From: Streptomyces sp. NBC_01689
GTDB lineage: Bacteria; Actinomycetota; Actinomycetes; Streptomycetales; Streptomycetaceae
Assembly: GCF_036250675.1 (NCBI RefSeq)
Contig: NZ_CP109592.1
Coordinates: 2,356,001-2,420,000, forward strand
Length of the DNA stretch: 64,000 bases
Direction of reading: 5' to 3'
Positions 18,415-25,991 of this stretch are shown in pieces. A program made the translations under genes and the position numbers. Under the pieces are notes generated by a model, which was not told where the DNA came from, ran no database searches, and saw nothing but the letters and a program-made list of their open reading frames with translations. The first letter of the stretch is position 1, and each line of letters begins with the position of its first letter.

Positions 18415-18551
18415 CGTGCGCCCTCCCCCTGCGGCCCGCCGCGGTACTCGAACGGTGTACGACCGGCCGTCGCAGTCAGGGACGCCGCGGACCACCGGAG
18501 GGTTGCCTGCCGCTTTCCTCCGGCGGAATCACCTTGGACCGGATTGTCCAT
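18411..18551 (-). CDS. 46-aa small protein between hpnD and hpnE (DUF6380-like)
   Basis: A 46-residue reading frame fills the hpnD-hpnE gap exactly. Its ATG overlaps the hpnD stop as TGATG, and its TGA overlaps the hpnE ATG as ATGA. The peptide is basic and polar with no membrane helix, and contains GGKRQATLRWSAASLTATAGRT with a C-terminal GEGAR. It resembles the short Streptomyces family I recall as DUF6380. Double coupling argues it is translated. Its role could be a chaperone or assembly peptide for the HpnD/HpnE complex, or only a coupler for HpnE translation; neither is demonstrated. Confidence 0.65.
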   Translation of the reverse strand: MDNPVQGDSAGGKRQATLRWSAASLTATAGRTPFEYRGGPQGEGAR

Positions 18552-19501
18552 CAGGTGCGCCTCCTGACGGTGCGGCGGGACACGTGCCGCGCGTCCAGAC
18601 CGGACAGGCCGCGCACGGCGACGTACGCCTTCTCCCGGCCCGGCAGCGAGACGCGTCCGCGCAGCACCGCCTCCGGGTCCCGCTCGATACGGTCCAGCAG
18701 CCGCCGGTAGATGCCGGCCATCGCCGCGACGCAGGCGCCGCTGCGCCGGTCCAGCATGGGCAGCAGCCGGTAACCCTCCGCGAAGAGGGTCCGGGCCCGT
18801 CTCACCTCGAAGTGCACCAGGCCCGCGAAGTCGGAGCCCTCCGGCGGCGTCGGCCCGTCGAAACCGGCCGAGCAGCCGAACTTCGCGAGGTCGTCGGCGG
18901 GCAGGTAGGTGCGCCCGTCGCCGGCGTCCTCGCGGACGTCCCGCAGGATGTTGGTGAGCTGGAGCGCGAGCCCGAGCGTGTCGGCGTACTCCGGCGCGCG
19001 TTCGGCGCCTCGCGCCCCCGGTTCCGTGCCGAACACACCGAGCGAGAGCCGCCCGATCGCCCCGGCCACGCAGCGGCAGTACACCTTGAGGTCGTCCCAG
19101 GTCTCGTACGTCTCACCGCGTACGTCCATGAGGACGCCGTCGATGAGCTCGTCGAGGCCGCCGAGCGGCACCGGGAAGGACGCCGCGGTGTGACTGAGGG
19201 CGACCGCGACCGGGTCGGTGTCGTCCTCGTCGACCCGGCCCTCGCGGACCCGGGTGAGCAGCGCCCTGGTGTCCTGCAGACGGGCCGCCTTCACGTCCGG
19301 TGCGAGCGTGCCGTCGCCGATGTCGTCGACACGCCGTGAGAACGCGTAGAGCGCCGACATCGCACGACGCTTGGGCGTCGGGAGAAGTCGGATGCCGTAC
19401 GCGAAATTGCGCGCCTGCTGACCGGTCACTGCTTCGCAGTAGCTGTAAGCGGCGAGTACCGGTGCGGACACGTGTTGTTCCGACTCCACGGTCCGGATCA
19501 C
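18551..19501 (-). CDS. hpnD: Presqualene diphosphate synthase HpnD
   Basis: A 316-residue squalene/phytoene-synthase-family enzyme joining two FPP to presqualene diphosphate. The first Asp-rich motif is in FSRRVDDIGDG (about 54-64) and the second in NILRDVREDAGDGR (about 185-198). Residues for the family's YCxxVAG signature (YCRCVAGAIG) are present. It starts with a GTG that overlaps the hpnC stop as GTGA. The sequence is intact and of normal length. With HpnC and HpnE it replaces a single squalene synthase. Confidence 0.93.
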   Translation of the reverse strand: MIRTVESEQHVSAPVLAAYSYCEAVTGQQARNFAYGIRLLPTPKRRAMSALYAFSRRVDDIGDGTLAPDVKAARLQDTRALLTRVREGRVDEDDTDPVAVALSHTAASFPVPLGGLDELIDGVLMDVRGETYETWDDLKVYCRCVAGAIGRLSLGVFGTEPGARGAERAPEYADTLGLALQLTNILRDVREDAGDGRTYLPADDLAKFGCSAGFDGPTPPEGSDFAGLVHFEVRRARTLFAEGYRLLPMLDRRSGACVAAMAGIYRRLLDRIERDPEAVLRGRVSLPGREKAYVAVRGLSGLDARHVSRRTVRRRT

Positions 19502-20400
19502 CCCTTTCCTCGCAGAGTCACTCCCACCTCGCGCAGCAACTGGAGCTTGCCGGGCTTGGGCGGGCCGGGAAGTACGTCGTATTCAGCGGCGGCGATCGCA
19601 CGGATCGCCGCCCTTCCCCCTGCCACGAACCCCGCGAGCAGCAGCTTGAGCCTGCCGTGGACGCTACCCACGAGGGGGGTGCCTTCATTCAGGAGGTGGA
19701 GCGCGCGTTCTGCTTCGTATGCAACCAGCGCGCGCGCCGATGCGCCTGCTGTGGCCGTGGCGAGATCCGCCTCCTGGACATGGAAACGCTTCATGTCCTC
19801 GGCGGGAAGGTAGATGCGGTCGCGGCCGAGGTCCTCGGCGACGTCCTGGAGGTGCTCGACGATCTGCAGCGCCGTGCACACCGCGTCGGAGCGGCGGATC
19901 CGCTCGGGCGTCGAGGTACCGGTGACCGAGAGGACCAGGCGGCCCACCGGGTTGGCGGACAGTTCGCAGTAGGCCAACAGGTCGTCGTACGTCTCGTAGC
20001 GCGTGACGACCTGGTCCTGGCGGTTGGCCCCGATCAGGCCGAGGAAGGGCTCGGGGGTGAGGCCGGCGCGGCGGACCGTGGGCCGCAGGCGCAGCAGCAG
20101 CGGGTGGCGCGGGGTCGAATCGAACACCCGGTGGAGGTCCGCCTCGAGGGCGTCGAGCAGGAGGAGCCGGTCCTCGGCCCCCTCCGGCGACACGCCGAGC
20201 AGCCGGGCGTCGGCGCCGCCGGGGGCGAGGTCGCCGTCACCGATGTCGTCGACGAGGCGGGCGAAGCCGTAGACCGCCATCAGGTCGTCGCGCCACGCCC
20301 GGGGCAGGAAGAAGGGCGCGACGGGGAAGTTCTCGTCCGCGGCCTTGTCGAGGGTGCCGCGCTCCGGGTCTCCGGAGCGGGCCGTCCCGGCTTCGGTCAC
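19498..20400 (-). CDS. hpnC: Hydroxysqualene synthase HpnC
   Basis: A 300-residue paralogue of HpnD that converts presqualene diphosphate to hydroxysqualene. Motif I is FARLVDDIGDG, motif II is LQDVAEDLGRDR, and YCELSANPVGR is the HpnC version of the family signature. The GTG at 20400 is the likeliest start: it overlaps the stop of a 21-codon leader ORF as GTGA, although its own ribosome site is poor; a GTG at 20430 is an alternative. It is the first enzyme gene of the operon. Confidence 0.92.
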   Translation of the reverse strand: MTEAGTARSGDPERGTLDKAADENFPVAPFFLPRAWRDDLMAVYGFARLVDDIGDGDLAPGGADARLLGVSPEGAEDRLLLLDALEADLHRVFDSTPRHPLLLRLRPTVRRAGLTPEPFLGLIGANRQDQVVTRYETYDDLLAYCELSANPVGRLVLSVTGTSTPERIRRSDAVCTALQIVEHLQDVAEDLGRDRIYLPAEDMKRFHVQEADLATATAGASARALVAYEAERALHLLNEGTPLVGSVHGRLKLLLAGFVAGGRAAIRAIAAAEYDVLPGPPKPGKLQLLREVGVTLRGKG

Positions 20401-20462
20401 CGCTCGCCGCCCGGCGCGGGGACGGCACACGCATCGCGGAGCTGGAGAGTTTCCGTAGCCAT
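20397..20462 (-). CDS. 21-aa leader ORF coupled to hpnC
   Basis: ATG at 20462 preceded by CGGGAG (about 11 bases), 21 codons, then a TGA overlapping the hpnC GTG as GTGA. The peptide begins MATETLQLRDACAV and ends PAPGGER; I recognise no family. Because hpnC itself has a weak ribosome site, this small frame may deliver ribosomes to it. It could also be a regulatory leader or a real small protein. It was judged from arrangement only. Confidence 0.45.
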   Translation of the reverse strand: MATETLQLRDACAVPAPGGER

Positions 20463-20603
20463 TGCCGTCACATCTCCCGTTCTACACTGCCGACCCAATA
20501 CTGCCCATTTCGGACACGCCGCCCGGAGGTCCGCGCAGCGCGCAGGTACCGGGCGTCGCGCAATATCGCCCCACTTGCCGCGATTCAGCACCGGTACAGC
20601 TTA

Positions 20604-20615
20604 CGTTGTACAACG
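20604..20615. promoter_or_regulatory. 12-bp perfect palindrome upstream of hopanoid operon
   Basis: cgttgtacaacg is a perfect 12-bp palindrome about 140 bp before the leader ORF, in the only AT-richer patch of the upstream region. It is a possible operator for the hopanoid operon. Clear -35/-10 hexamers could not be assigned. Confidence 0.35.
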
Positions 20616-20714
20616 CTGCACGGTCCGTCGGGGTGTCCTGCACATCACAACAACACACCGATTGGCGTCAAGATTCCTAAGGGCAGCCGGAGTTGGCGTT
20701 TCCTTTGCAGACGC

Positions 20715-20746
20715 AGGGCCCCGCCGAACCGTTCCGGCGGGGCCCT
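20715..20746 (-). terminator. Hairpin terminator of the ABC exporter operon
   Basis: Perfect 12-bp stem, agggccccgccg with cggcggggccct, and an 8-nt loop, 13 bp after the ATPase stop codon. It separates the exporter operon from the hopanoid promoter region. Confidence 0.8.
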
Positions 20747-20758
20747 GGTCGAGACGGG

Positions 20759-21532
20759 TCATTTGCCCGTGAACTTCTCGTACTCCTTGAGGACCTCTTC
20801 GGTCGGGCCGTCCATCCGCAGCTCACCGCGTTCCAGCCACAGGACGCGGTCGCAGGTGTCGCGGATCGACTTGTTGTTGTGGCTGACCAGGAACACCGTG
20901 CCCGCGCTCTTGCGCAGCTCGCGGATGCGCTGCTCGGAGCGCTTCTGGAAGGAGCGGTCGCCGGTGGCCAGCGCCTCGTCGATCATCAGCACGTCGTGGT
21001 CCTTGGCCGCCGCGATGGAGAAGCGCAGCCGCGCCGCCATGCCGGAGGAGTAGGTCCGCATCGGCAGGGTGATGAAGTCGCCCTTCTCGTTGATGCCCGA
21101 GAAGTCGACGATCTCCTGGTAGCGCTCCTTGATCTGCTCGCGGGACATGCCCATCGCGAGGCCGCCCAGGATGACGTTCCGCTCGCCCGTGAGGTCGTTC
21201 ATCAGGGCCGCGTTCACGCCCAGCAGCGAGGGCTGGCCGTCGGTGTAGACCTTGCCCTTCTCGGCGGGCAGCAGTCCGGCGATGGCCCGCAGCAGGGTCG
21301 ACTTGCCGGAGCCGTTGGAGCCGATCAGGCCGATCGCCTCACCGCGGTAGGCGGTGAAGGAGACGCCCCTGACGGCGTGCACCTTGCGCACGCCCCGCTC
21401 CTCGCCGCGCTTGACGATGCGGCTGAGCGCGGCGGTGGCGCTGCCCTTGCCGGTCTTGGCGCCGTTCACGCGGTAGACGATGTGCAGCTCGTCCGCGATG
21501 ACGGTGGGGATGTGGGACACCTGGTCAGCCAC
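20759..21532 (-). CDS. Polysaccharide-type ABC exporter, ATPase subunit
   Basis: A 257-residue Wzt/TagH-type ATPase that powers export of a lipid-linked glycan or teichoic-acid-like polymer. Walker A is GSNGSGKS (about 71-78), the signature is the divergent YSSGMAARLRF typical of Wzt/TagH, Walker B is VLMIDEAL, and the H-loop is in FLVSHN. No C-terminal carbohydrate-binding extension is present, so substrate is not selected by a Wzt-C domain. The GTG at 21532 overlaps the permease stop by 8 bp and has GAGAGG upstream. It is the last gene of the seven-gene operon. Confidence 0.9.
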   Translation of the reverse strand: MADQVSHIPTVIADELHIVYRVNGAKTGKGSATAALSRIVKRGEERGVRKVHAVRGVSFTAYRGEAIGLIGSNGSGKSTLLRAIAGLLPAEKGKVYTDGQPSLLGVNAALMNDLTGERNVILGGLAMGMSREQIKERYQEIVDFSGINEKGDFITLPMRTYSSGMAARLRFSIAAAKDHDVLMIDEALATGDRSFQKRSEQRIRELRKSAGTVFLVSHNNKSIRDTCDRVLWLERGELRMDGPTEEVLKEYEKFTGK

Positions 21533-22454
21533 GGCCGTACCTCTCTTCCGCCTTCCAGAAGTACACGAACCCGCCCCCGGCGAGGAGCACGGCCCAGAAG
21601 GTGGCGATCGCCCACACGTGCGGGGGCAGGTGCGAGGCACCGTATCCGTCGATGAGCGCGAAGCGCATCAGGTCCATGTAGACCGCGGCCGGGTTCACCT
21701 GGAGCGCGCGGATGACCCACTCCGGGCGGCCCACGAGCATGTTGCTGATGGAGAACATGACACCCGAGGTGTACATCCAGGTGCGCAGGATGAACGGCAT
21801 CAGCTGGGCGAGGTCCGGCGTCTTCGCGCCCAGCCTGGCCACGATGAGTGCGAGGCCGGTGTTGAAGAGGAACTGCAGCACGAGCACCGGCACGATCAGC
21901 AGCCAGGACAGACCCGGGTAGCTGCCGAAGGCGATCGCCACGACGAACAGCACGAGCATCGAGAACAGCAGCTGCTGGAGCTGCTGGAGCGCGAAGGAGA
22001 TGGGCAGCGAGGCGCGCGGGAAGTGCAGGGCGCGGACCAGGCCGAGGTTCCCCGAGATCGCGCGGACGCCGGCCATGATCGAGCTCTGGGTGAAGGTGAA
22101 GACGAAGACCCCGGTCACCAGGAAGGGGATGTAGGTGTCGTGCGACATCCCTCGGCTGGCCTTGAGGATCAGACCGAAGATGAAGTAGTACACGGCGGCG
22201 TTCAGCAGCGGCGTCGCCACCTGCCACAGCTGGCCCAGCTTGGCCTGGCTGTACTGGGCGGTCAGCTTCGCCTGCGAGAAGGCGAGGATGAAGTGCCGGC
22301 GCCCCCACAGCTGACGCACGTACTCGACGAGACCGGGCCGGGCGCCGCTGACGGCGAGCCCGTACTTTCCGGCCAGCTCGGCGGCGGAGAGCCCGTCATC
22401 GGGCGACGGGCGGTCGCTCACCGCGACCGCTCCGTCCTGCGTTGTGTCACTCAC
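21525..22454 (-). CDS. Polysaccharide-type ABC exporter, permease subunit
   Basis: A 309-residue ABC-2 permease of the Wzm/TagG kind with about six membrane helices between residues 70 and 300. The N-terminal cytoplasmic WGRRHFILAFSQAKLTAQYSQAKLG segment is the amphipathic gate region of this family. The start is uncertain: the GTG at 22454 gives the usual N-terminus but has a weak ribosome site, while a GTG at 22421 has GGAG eight bases upstream. It pairs with the overlapping ATPase gene; together they would flip or export the product of the upstream enzymes. Confidence 0.9.
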   Translation of the reverse strand: MSDTTQDGAVAVSDRPSPDDGLSAAELAGKYGLAVSGARPGLVEYVRQLWGRRHFILAFSQAKLTAQYSQAKLGQLWQVATPLLNAAVYYFIFGLILKASRGMSHDTYIPFLVTGVFVFTFTQSSIMAGVRAISGNLGLVRALHFPRASLPISFALQQLQQLLFSMLVLFVVAIAFGSYPGLSWLLIVPVLVLQFLFNTGLALIVARLGAKTPDLAQLMPFILRTWMYTSGVMFSISNMLVGRPEWVIRALQVNPAAVYMDLMRFALIDGYGASHLPPHVWAIATFWAVLLAGGGFVYFWKAEERYGRG

Positions 22455-22551
22455 AAGGGGAAACTTTCGTCTTCGGATGCGCACGGCCGGGTGGGGCAGG
22501 GCCATGGCACGGGACCGGGGTCGGGACCACGTGCTCACAGGAACGAGCTTG

Positions 22552-23436
22552 TCAGATGACGGGAGGACGGCCCAGTCTGGTCAGCCGCCACACCGTACGC
22601 CACTTCATGGGCCGCCTGCGTCCGCACGGGCTGGTCCAGCCCTCCTTGAACCCGCCGAACCAGGCCTTCAGCGCGGGTGCGGAGGGGCGGCGGGCCAGGG
22701 TCAGGAGCATCCACACCCCCAGATACACGGGGACGAGCGGTGCGGGAAGGTTCCGGCGGGCGAGCCAGACGCGGTTGCGGGCCACCATCCGGTGGTAGAC
22801 CGCGTGCCGCGAGGGCGCCGTGGTCGGGTGGTTCAGCACCATGTCGGACCGGTAGTCGATCATCCAGCCCGCGTCGAGCGCCCGCCAGGCCAGGTCGGTC
22901 TCCTCGTGGGCGTAGAAGAACTCGTCGGGGAGCCCTCCGACCTGGCCGAAGACCTTTGTGCGGACCGCGTTGGCGCCGCCGAGGAAGGTCGTGACCCGGG
23001 AGGAGCGCATGGGGTCCGAGGCACGCAGCCGCGGCACGTGCCGGCGCTGGGTCTCGCCGGTCTCCGGGTCGGCGATCCGGAAGCTGATGATCCCGAGCTC
23101 CGGGTCGTCGGCGAAGGCCCGGCGGCACAGCTCGGCGGTGTCGTGGGTGGCCAGGAGTCCGTCGTCGTCGAGGAAGAGCAGGATGTCCATGTCGGCGCCG
23201 CCGGGCCCGAAGGCCTCGATACCGACGTTGCGGCCGCCGGGTATGCCGAGGTTCTCGGGCAGCTCGACGGTGCGTATGCCCTCGGGGACGTCCGGGACGG
23301 GCGAACCGTTGCCGACCACGACCACCTCGACACGGTCGCCGTCCTGCTTCGCCACGGAGTCCAGCAGGGCCCGGAGCTCGTCGGGACGGTTGCCCATGGT
23401 GATGACGACTGCGCCGACCTTCATCGCCGCGCTCAC
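22552..23436 (-). CDS. Family-2 glycosyltransferase
   Basis: A 294-residue GT-A glycosyltransferase without membrane helices. VITMGNRP and a VVVGNGS segment form the nucleotide-sugar site, FLDDDG (about 90-95) is the DxD metal motif, and FFYAHEETDLAWR carries the ED general-base motif of GT2 enzymes. The GTG at 23436 overlaps the stop of the CDP-alcohol transferase gene as GTGA; an ATG four codons later is an alternative. Donor and acceptor are unknown. It probably decorates or extends the molecule built by the neighbouring CDP-alcohol enzymes before export. Confidence 0.88.
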   Translation of the reverse strand: MSAAMKVGAVVITMGNRPDELRALLDSVAKQDGDRVEVVVVGNGSPVPDVPEGIRTVELPENLGIPGGRNVGIEAFGPGGADMDILLFLDDDGLLATHDTAELCRRAFADDPELGIISFRIADPETGETQRRHVPRLRASDPMRSSRVTTFLGGANAVRTKVFGQVGGLPDEFFYAHEETDLAWRALDAGWMIDYRSDMVLNHPTTAPSRHAVYHRMVARNRVWLARRNLPAPLVPVYLGVWMLLTLARRPSAPALKAWFGGFKEGWTSPCGRRRPMKWRTVWRLTRLGRPPVI

Positions 23437-24212
23437 TTGAGCCTGCTGGACGCGAGGATGGACACGAGGTGCAGCAGGGTCTGCACGAGCGCGATGCCGG
23501 CGAGCACCGCGGTGCCGAGGCGGGTGAAGAACAGGTCGCCCCTGACCTGGTCGGCGATGGCGAGGACCAGGATCAGCAGCGACGCCTCGATGCCGAGGAT
23601 CAGCCGGTGGAACCTGAGCGCGCCGGCGGCCCGGCGCGCGAGGGCCATGCCGGACGAGCGGGGCTCGGACGCCGCCTCCTTGACCGGCGGCAGCCCGCCC
23701 TGGTGGCGGGCGACGCCGACGAGGTCGGTCTCGGCCTTGACCAGGATCGCGCCGAGGGCCGCCAGGGTGCCGAGGAAGGCCCACAGCCAGTCGACGCGCC
23801 CGGTGCCCCACAGGTCGGCGGCGCGCAGCCCGAGGCCGACGAGGACGGCCGCGTCGGTCAGGTAGGCGCCGACGCGGTCCAGGTAGACCCCGCCGAGCGA
23901 GTACTGCTTCTTCCAGCGCGCGATCTCGCCGTCGACGCAGTCAAGCAGCAGGTACAGCTGGACCGCGACCACGCCGAGCACGGCGCCCGCGATCCCCGGC
24001 ACCAGCAGGGCCGGGGCCGCGAGCACGCCGCAGACGGTCATCAGGTAGGTGAGCTGGTTGGGCGTGACCCTGGTGTTCACCAGGTAGCGGTCGCAGCGCA
24101 GCGAGATCTCTCGCATGTACAGGCGTCCCGCCCAATGCTCACCGCTGCGCCGGTCCTTCACCCCTGCGGGATGAACGACGGGGCGGAGTTCAGCTACTGA
24201 TGGCCTTGGCAT
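23433..24212 (-). CDS. CDP-alcohol phosphatidyltransferase-like, motif incomplete
   Basis: A 259-residue integral membrane protein with about six helices. The CDP-alcohol phosphotransferase motif Dx2DGx2ARx8Gx3Dx3D reads DCVDGEIAR...GGVYLDRVGA. Asp91, Asp94 and Asp112 (metal and CDP ligands) are present, but the fourth Asp, proposed as the general base, is Ala116. Either another acid (Asp120 is four residues on) takes over or the protein binds without normal catalysis. Its ATG overlaps the dehydrogenase stop by 23 bp. A complete paralogue is encoded three genes upstream, so the two may be partners. Confidence 0.85.
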   Translation of the reverse strand: MPRPSVAELRPVVHPAGVKDRRSGEHWAGRLYMREISLRCDRYLVNTRVTPNQLTYLMTVCGVLAAPALLVPGIAGAVLGVVAVQLYLLLDCVDGEIARWKKQYSLGGVYLDRVGAYLTDAAVLVGLGLRAADLWGTGRVDWLWAFLGTLAALGAILVKAETDLVGVARHQGGLPPVKEAASEPRSSGMALARRAAGALRFHRLILGIEASLLILVLAIADQVRGDLFFTRLGTAVLAGIALVQTLLHLVSILASSRLK

Positions 24213-25251
24213 AGTCGGAGTAGATGTCCTTGATCTGGTGGGTTTTCAGGTCGAGGTGTTCGAGGATCGTGTAGCGGCCCGGCCGGGTCTGGGGGGCGAA
24301 CTCCACGACCTGGACGAACTCGTCCACCGTGAAGCCGATCTCCTCGGGCAGCACCGGCAGCCCGTGGCGGTGCAGTACCTCGGCCATGTACACCGACTCC
24401 TCGTGCGCCCCCCGCAGGTACATCGCGAAGGCCGCCCCCAGGCCGCACTGCTCGCCGTGGCTCGCGGCGCGCTTGGGGAAGAGGAGGTCGAAGGCGTGGT
24501 TGATCTCGTGGCAGGCGCCCGAGGAGGGCCTTGAGTCGCCCGACACGGACATGGCGATGCCGCTGAGGACCAGTGCCTCGGCGAGCACCTGGAGGAAGTC
24601 GTTGTCCCCGACGCCGCCGGGGTGACGCAGCACGGCCTCGCCGGCCTGCCGTGCCATCGCGGCGGCCAGGCCGTCGATCTTCTCCCCCTTGACGCGGTTG
24701 GCCAGTTCCCAGTCCGCGATCGCGGAGATGTTGGAGACGGCGTCGCCGATGCCGGCCCGGACGAAGCGCACGGGGGCCTCGCGGATCACGTCGAGGTCGA
24801 TGACGACCGCGATCGGGTTCGGCACGCCGTAGGACCCGCGGCCCGCGTCGTTGTCGAGCGTGGCGACCGGGGAGCACAGGCCGTCGTGAGCGAGGTTCGT
24901 CGGCACGGCGACCAGGGGCAGGCCGACCCGCGCGGCGGCGAACTTCGCACAGTCGATGATCTTGCCGCCGCCCAGTCCCACGACGGCGTCGTAGTGGCCG
25001 GCCCTTATGGCGCCGGCGAGCCGGATCGCGTCGTCGAGGGTGCCGCCGCCGACCTCGTACCAGGTGGCGCCGGGCAGGGCGGGGGCGAGCCGCTCGCGCA
25101 GCCCGGCTCCCGAGCCGCCGCTGACCGCCACGGCCAGCTTGCCCGAGTGGGAGATCCGCTCGTCGGAGAGCACGCTCGCCAGGTCGTCCAGGGCACCCGG
25201 ACGGATGTCGACGACGACCGGCGAGGGAATGAGCCTCGTCAGTACTGGCAC
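24190..25251 (-). CDS. Glycerol-1-phosphate dehydrogenase-like Fe-ADH family enzyme
   Basis: A 353-residue enzyme of the iron-containing alcohol dehydrogenase/dehydroquinate-synthase superfamily, closest in motif to EgsA/AraM sn-glycerol-1-phosphate dehydrogenases. GLGGGKIIDCAK binds NAD(P). PTNLAHDG, HEINHAFD and SHGEQC supply the Asp and two His metal ligands. The likely reaction is reduction of a keto-polyol phosphate (dihydroxyacetone phosphate in known members) to a chiral polyol phosphate, which the adjacent nucleotidyltransferase could activate. It starts at a GTG overlapping the nucleotidyltransferase stop by 13 bp. The substrate is inferred. Confidence 0.83.
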   Translation of the reverse strand: MPVLTRLIPSPVVVDIRPGALDDLASVLSDERISHSGKLAVAVSGGSGAGLRERLAPALPGATWYEVGGGTLDDAIRLAGAIRAGHYDAVVGLGGGKIIDCAKFAAARVGLPLVAVPTNLAHDGLCSPVATLDNDAGRGSYGVPNPIAVVIDLDVIREAPVRFVRAGIGDAVSNISAIADWELANRVKGEKIDGLAAAMARQAGEAVLRHPGGVGDNDFLQVLAEALVLSGIAMSVSGDSRPSSGACHEINHAFDLLFPKRAASHGEQCGLGAAFAMYLRGAHEESVYMAEVLHRHGLPVLPEEIGFTVDEFVQVVEFAPQTRPGRYTILEHLDLKTHQIKDIYSDYAKAISS

Positions 25252-25991
25252 GCGATCTCACGTCCCTTGGCGAGGTCCTCGTGGTTGTCGATCTCGACCC
25301 ACTTGACGTCGCCGATCGGTGCCACGTCGATCCGGAAGCCCCGGTTCACGAGCTCCTGGTAGCCGTGCTCGTAGAACTGCTGCGGGTCCGTCTCCCACAC
25401 CGTCTTCAGGGCGTCGGCGAGATCGGCGGCGGCCGCGCCCTCGATGAGGGTGACGCCGATGTACTCGCCGGTGGCCTCCGCGGGGTCCATGAGCTTGGTG
25501 ATCCTGCGGACACCCTTGGCGGGGTCCACGACCACCTTCATCTCCTCGTCGGCGAGCTTCTTGACCGTGTCCAGGGCCAGGATGATCCGCTTGCCCTCGC
25601 CACGGGCGGCGAGCAGGGTCCGCTCGACGGAGACCGGGTGCACGGTGTCGCCGTTGGCGAGGATCACACCGTCCGTGAGGGCGTCACGGCCGCACCACAG
25701 GGAGTAGGCGTTGTTCCACTCCTCGGCCTTGTCGTTGTCGATGAGGGTGATCCGCAGGCCGTACTTCTCCTCCAGGGCCGCCTTGCGGTCGTAGACGGCC
25801 TCCTTGCGGTAGCCGACGATGATGCCGACCTCGGTGAGACCGATCTCCGCGAAGTTGCCGAGGGTCAGGTCCAGGACCGTGATGCTGTCCTCTATGCCCG
25901 CGGGACCAACCGGCACGAGAGCCTTGGGGAGGCTGTCGGTGTAGGGGCGCAGACGCCGTCCGGCGCCGGCCGCCAGCACGAGGCCGATCAT
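25239..25991 (-). CDS. CTP/NTP:alcohol-phosphate nucleotidyltransferase
   Basis: A 250-residue GT-A-type nucleotidyltransferase. The nucleotide-binding motif is LAAGAGRRLRPYT (6-18), followed by the PKALVPV pyrophosphorylase signature; ANGDTV is the metal-binding Asp region. It resembles phosphocholine/inositol-phosphate cytidylyltransferases (LicC, the IPCT half of IPCT/DIPPS) more than glucose-1-phosphate enzymes in length. With a polyol-phosphate dehydrogenase after it and CDP-alcohol transferases on both sides, CDP-polyol formation is the natural reading. The ATG overlaps the previous stop by ATGA. Confidence 0.82.
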   Translation of the reverse strand: MIGLVLAAGAGRRLRPYTDSLPKALVPVGPAGIEDSITVLDLTLGNFAEIGLTEVGIIVGYRKEAVYDRKAALEEKYGLRITLIDNDKAEEWNNAYSLWCGRDALTDGVILANGDTVHPVSVERTLLAARGEGKRIILALDTVKKLADEEMKVVVDPAKGVRRITKLMDPAEATGEYIGVTLIEGAAAADLADALKTVWETDPQQFYEHGYQELVNRGFRIDVAPIGDVKWVEIDNHEDLAKGREIACQY

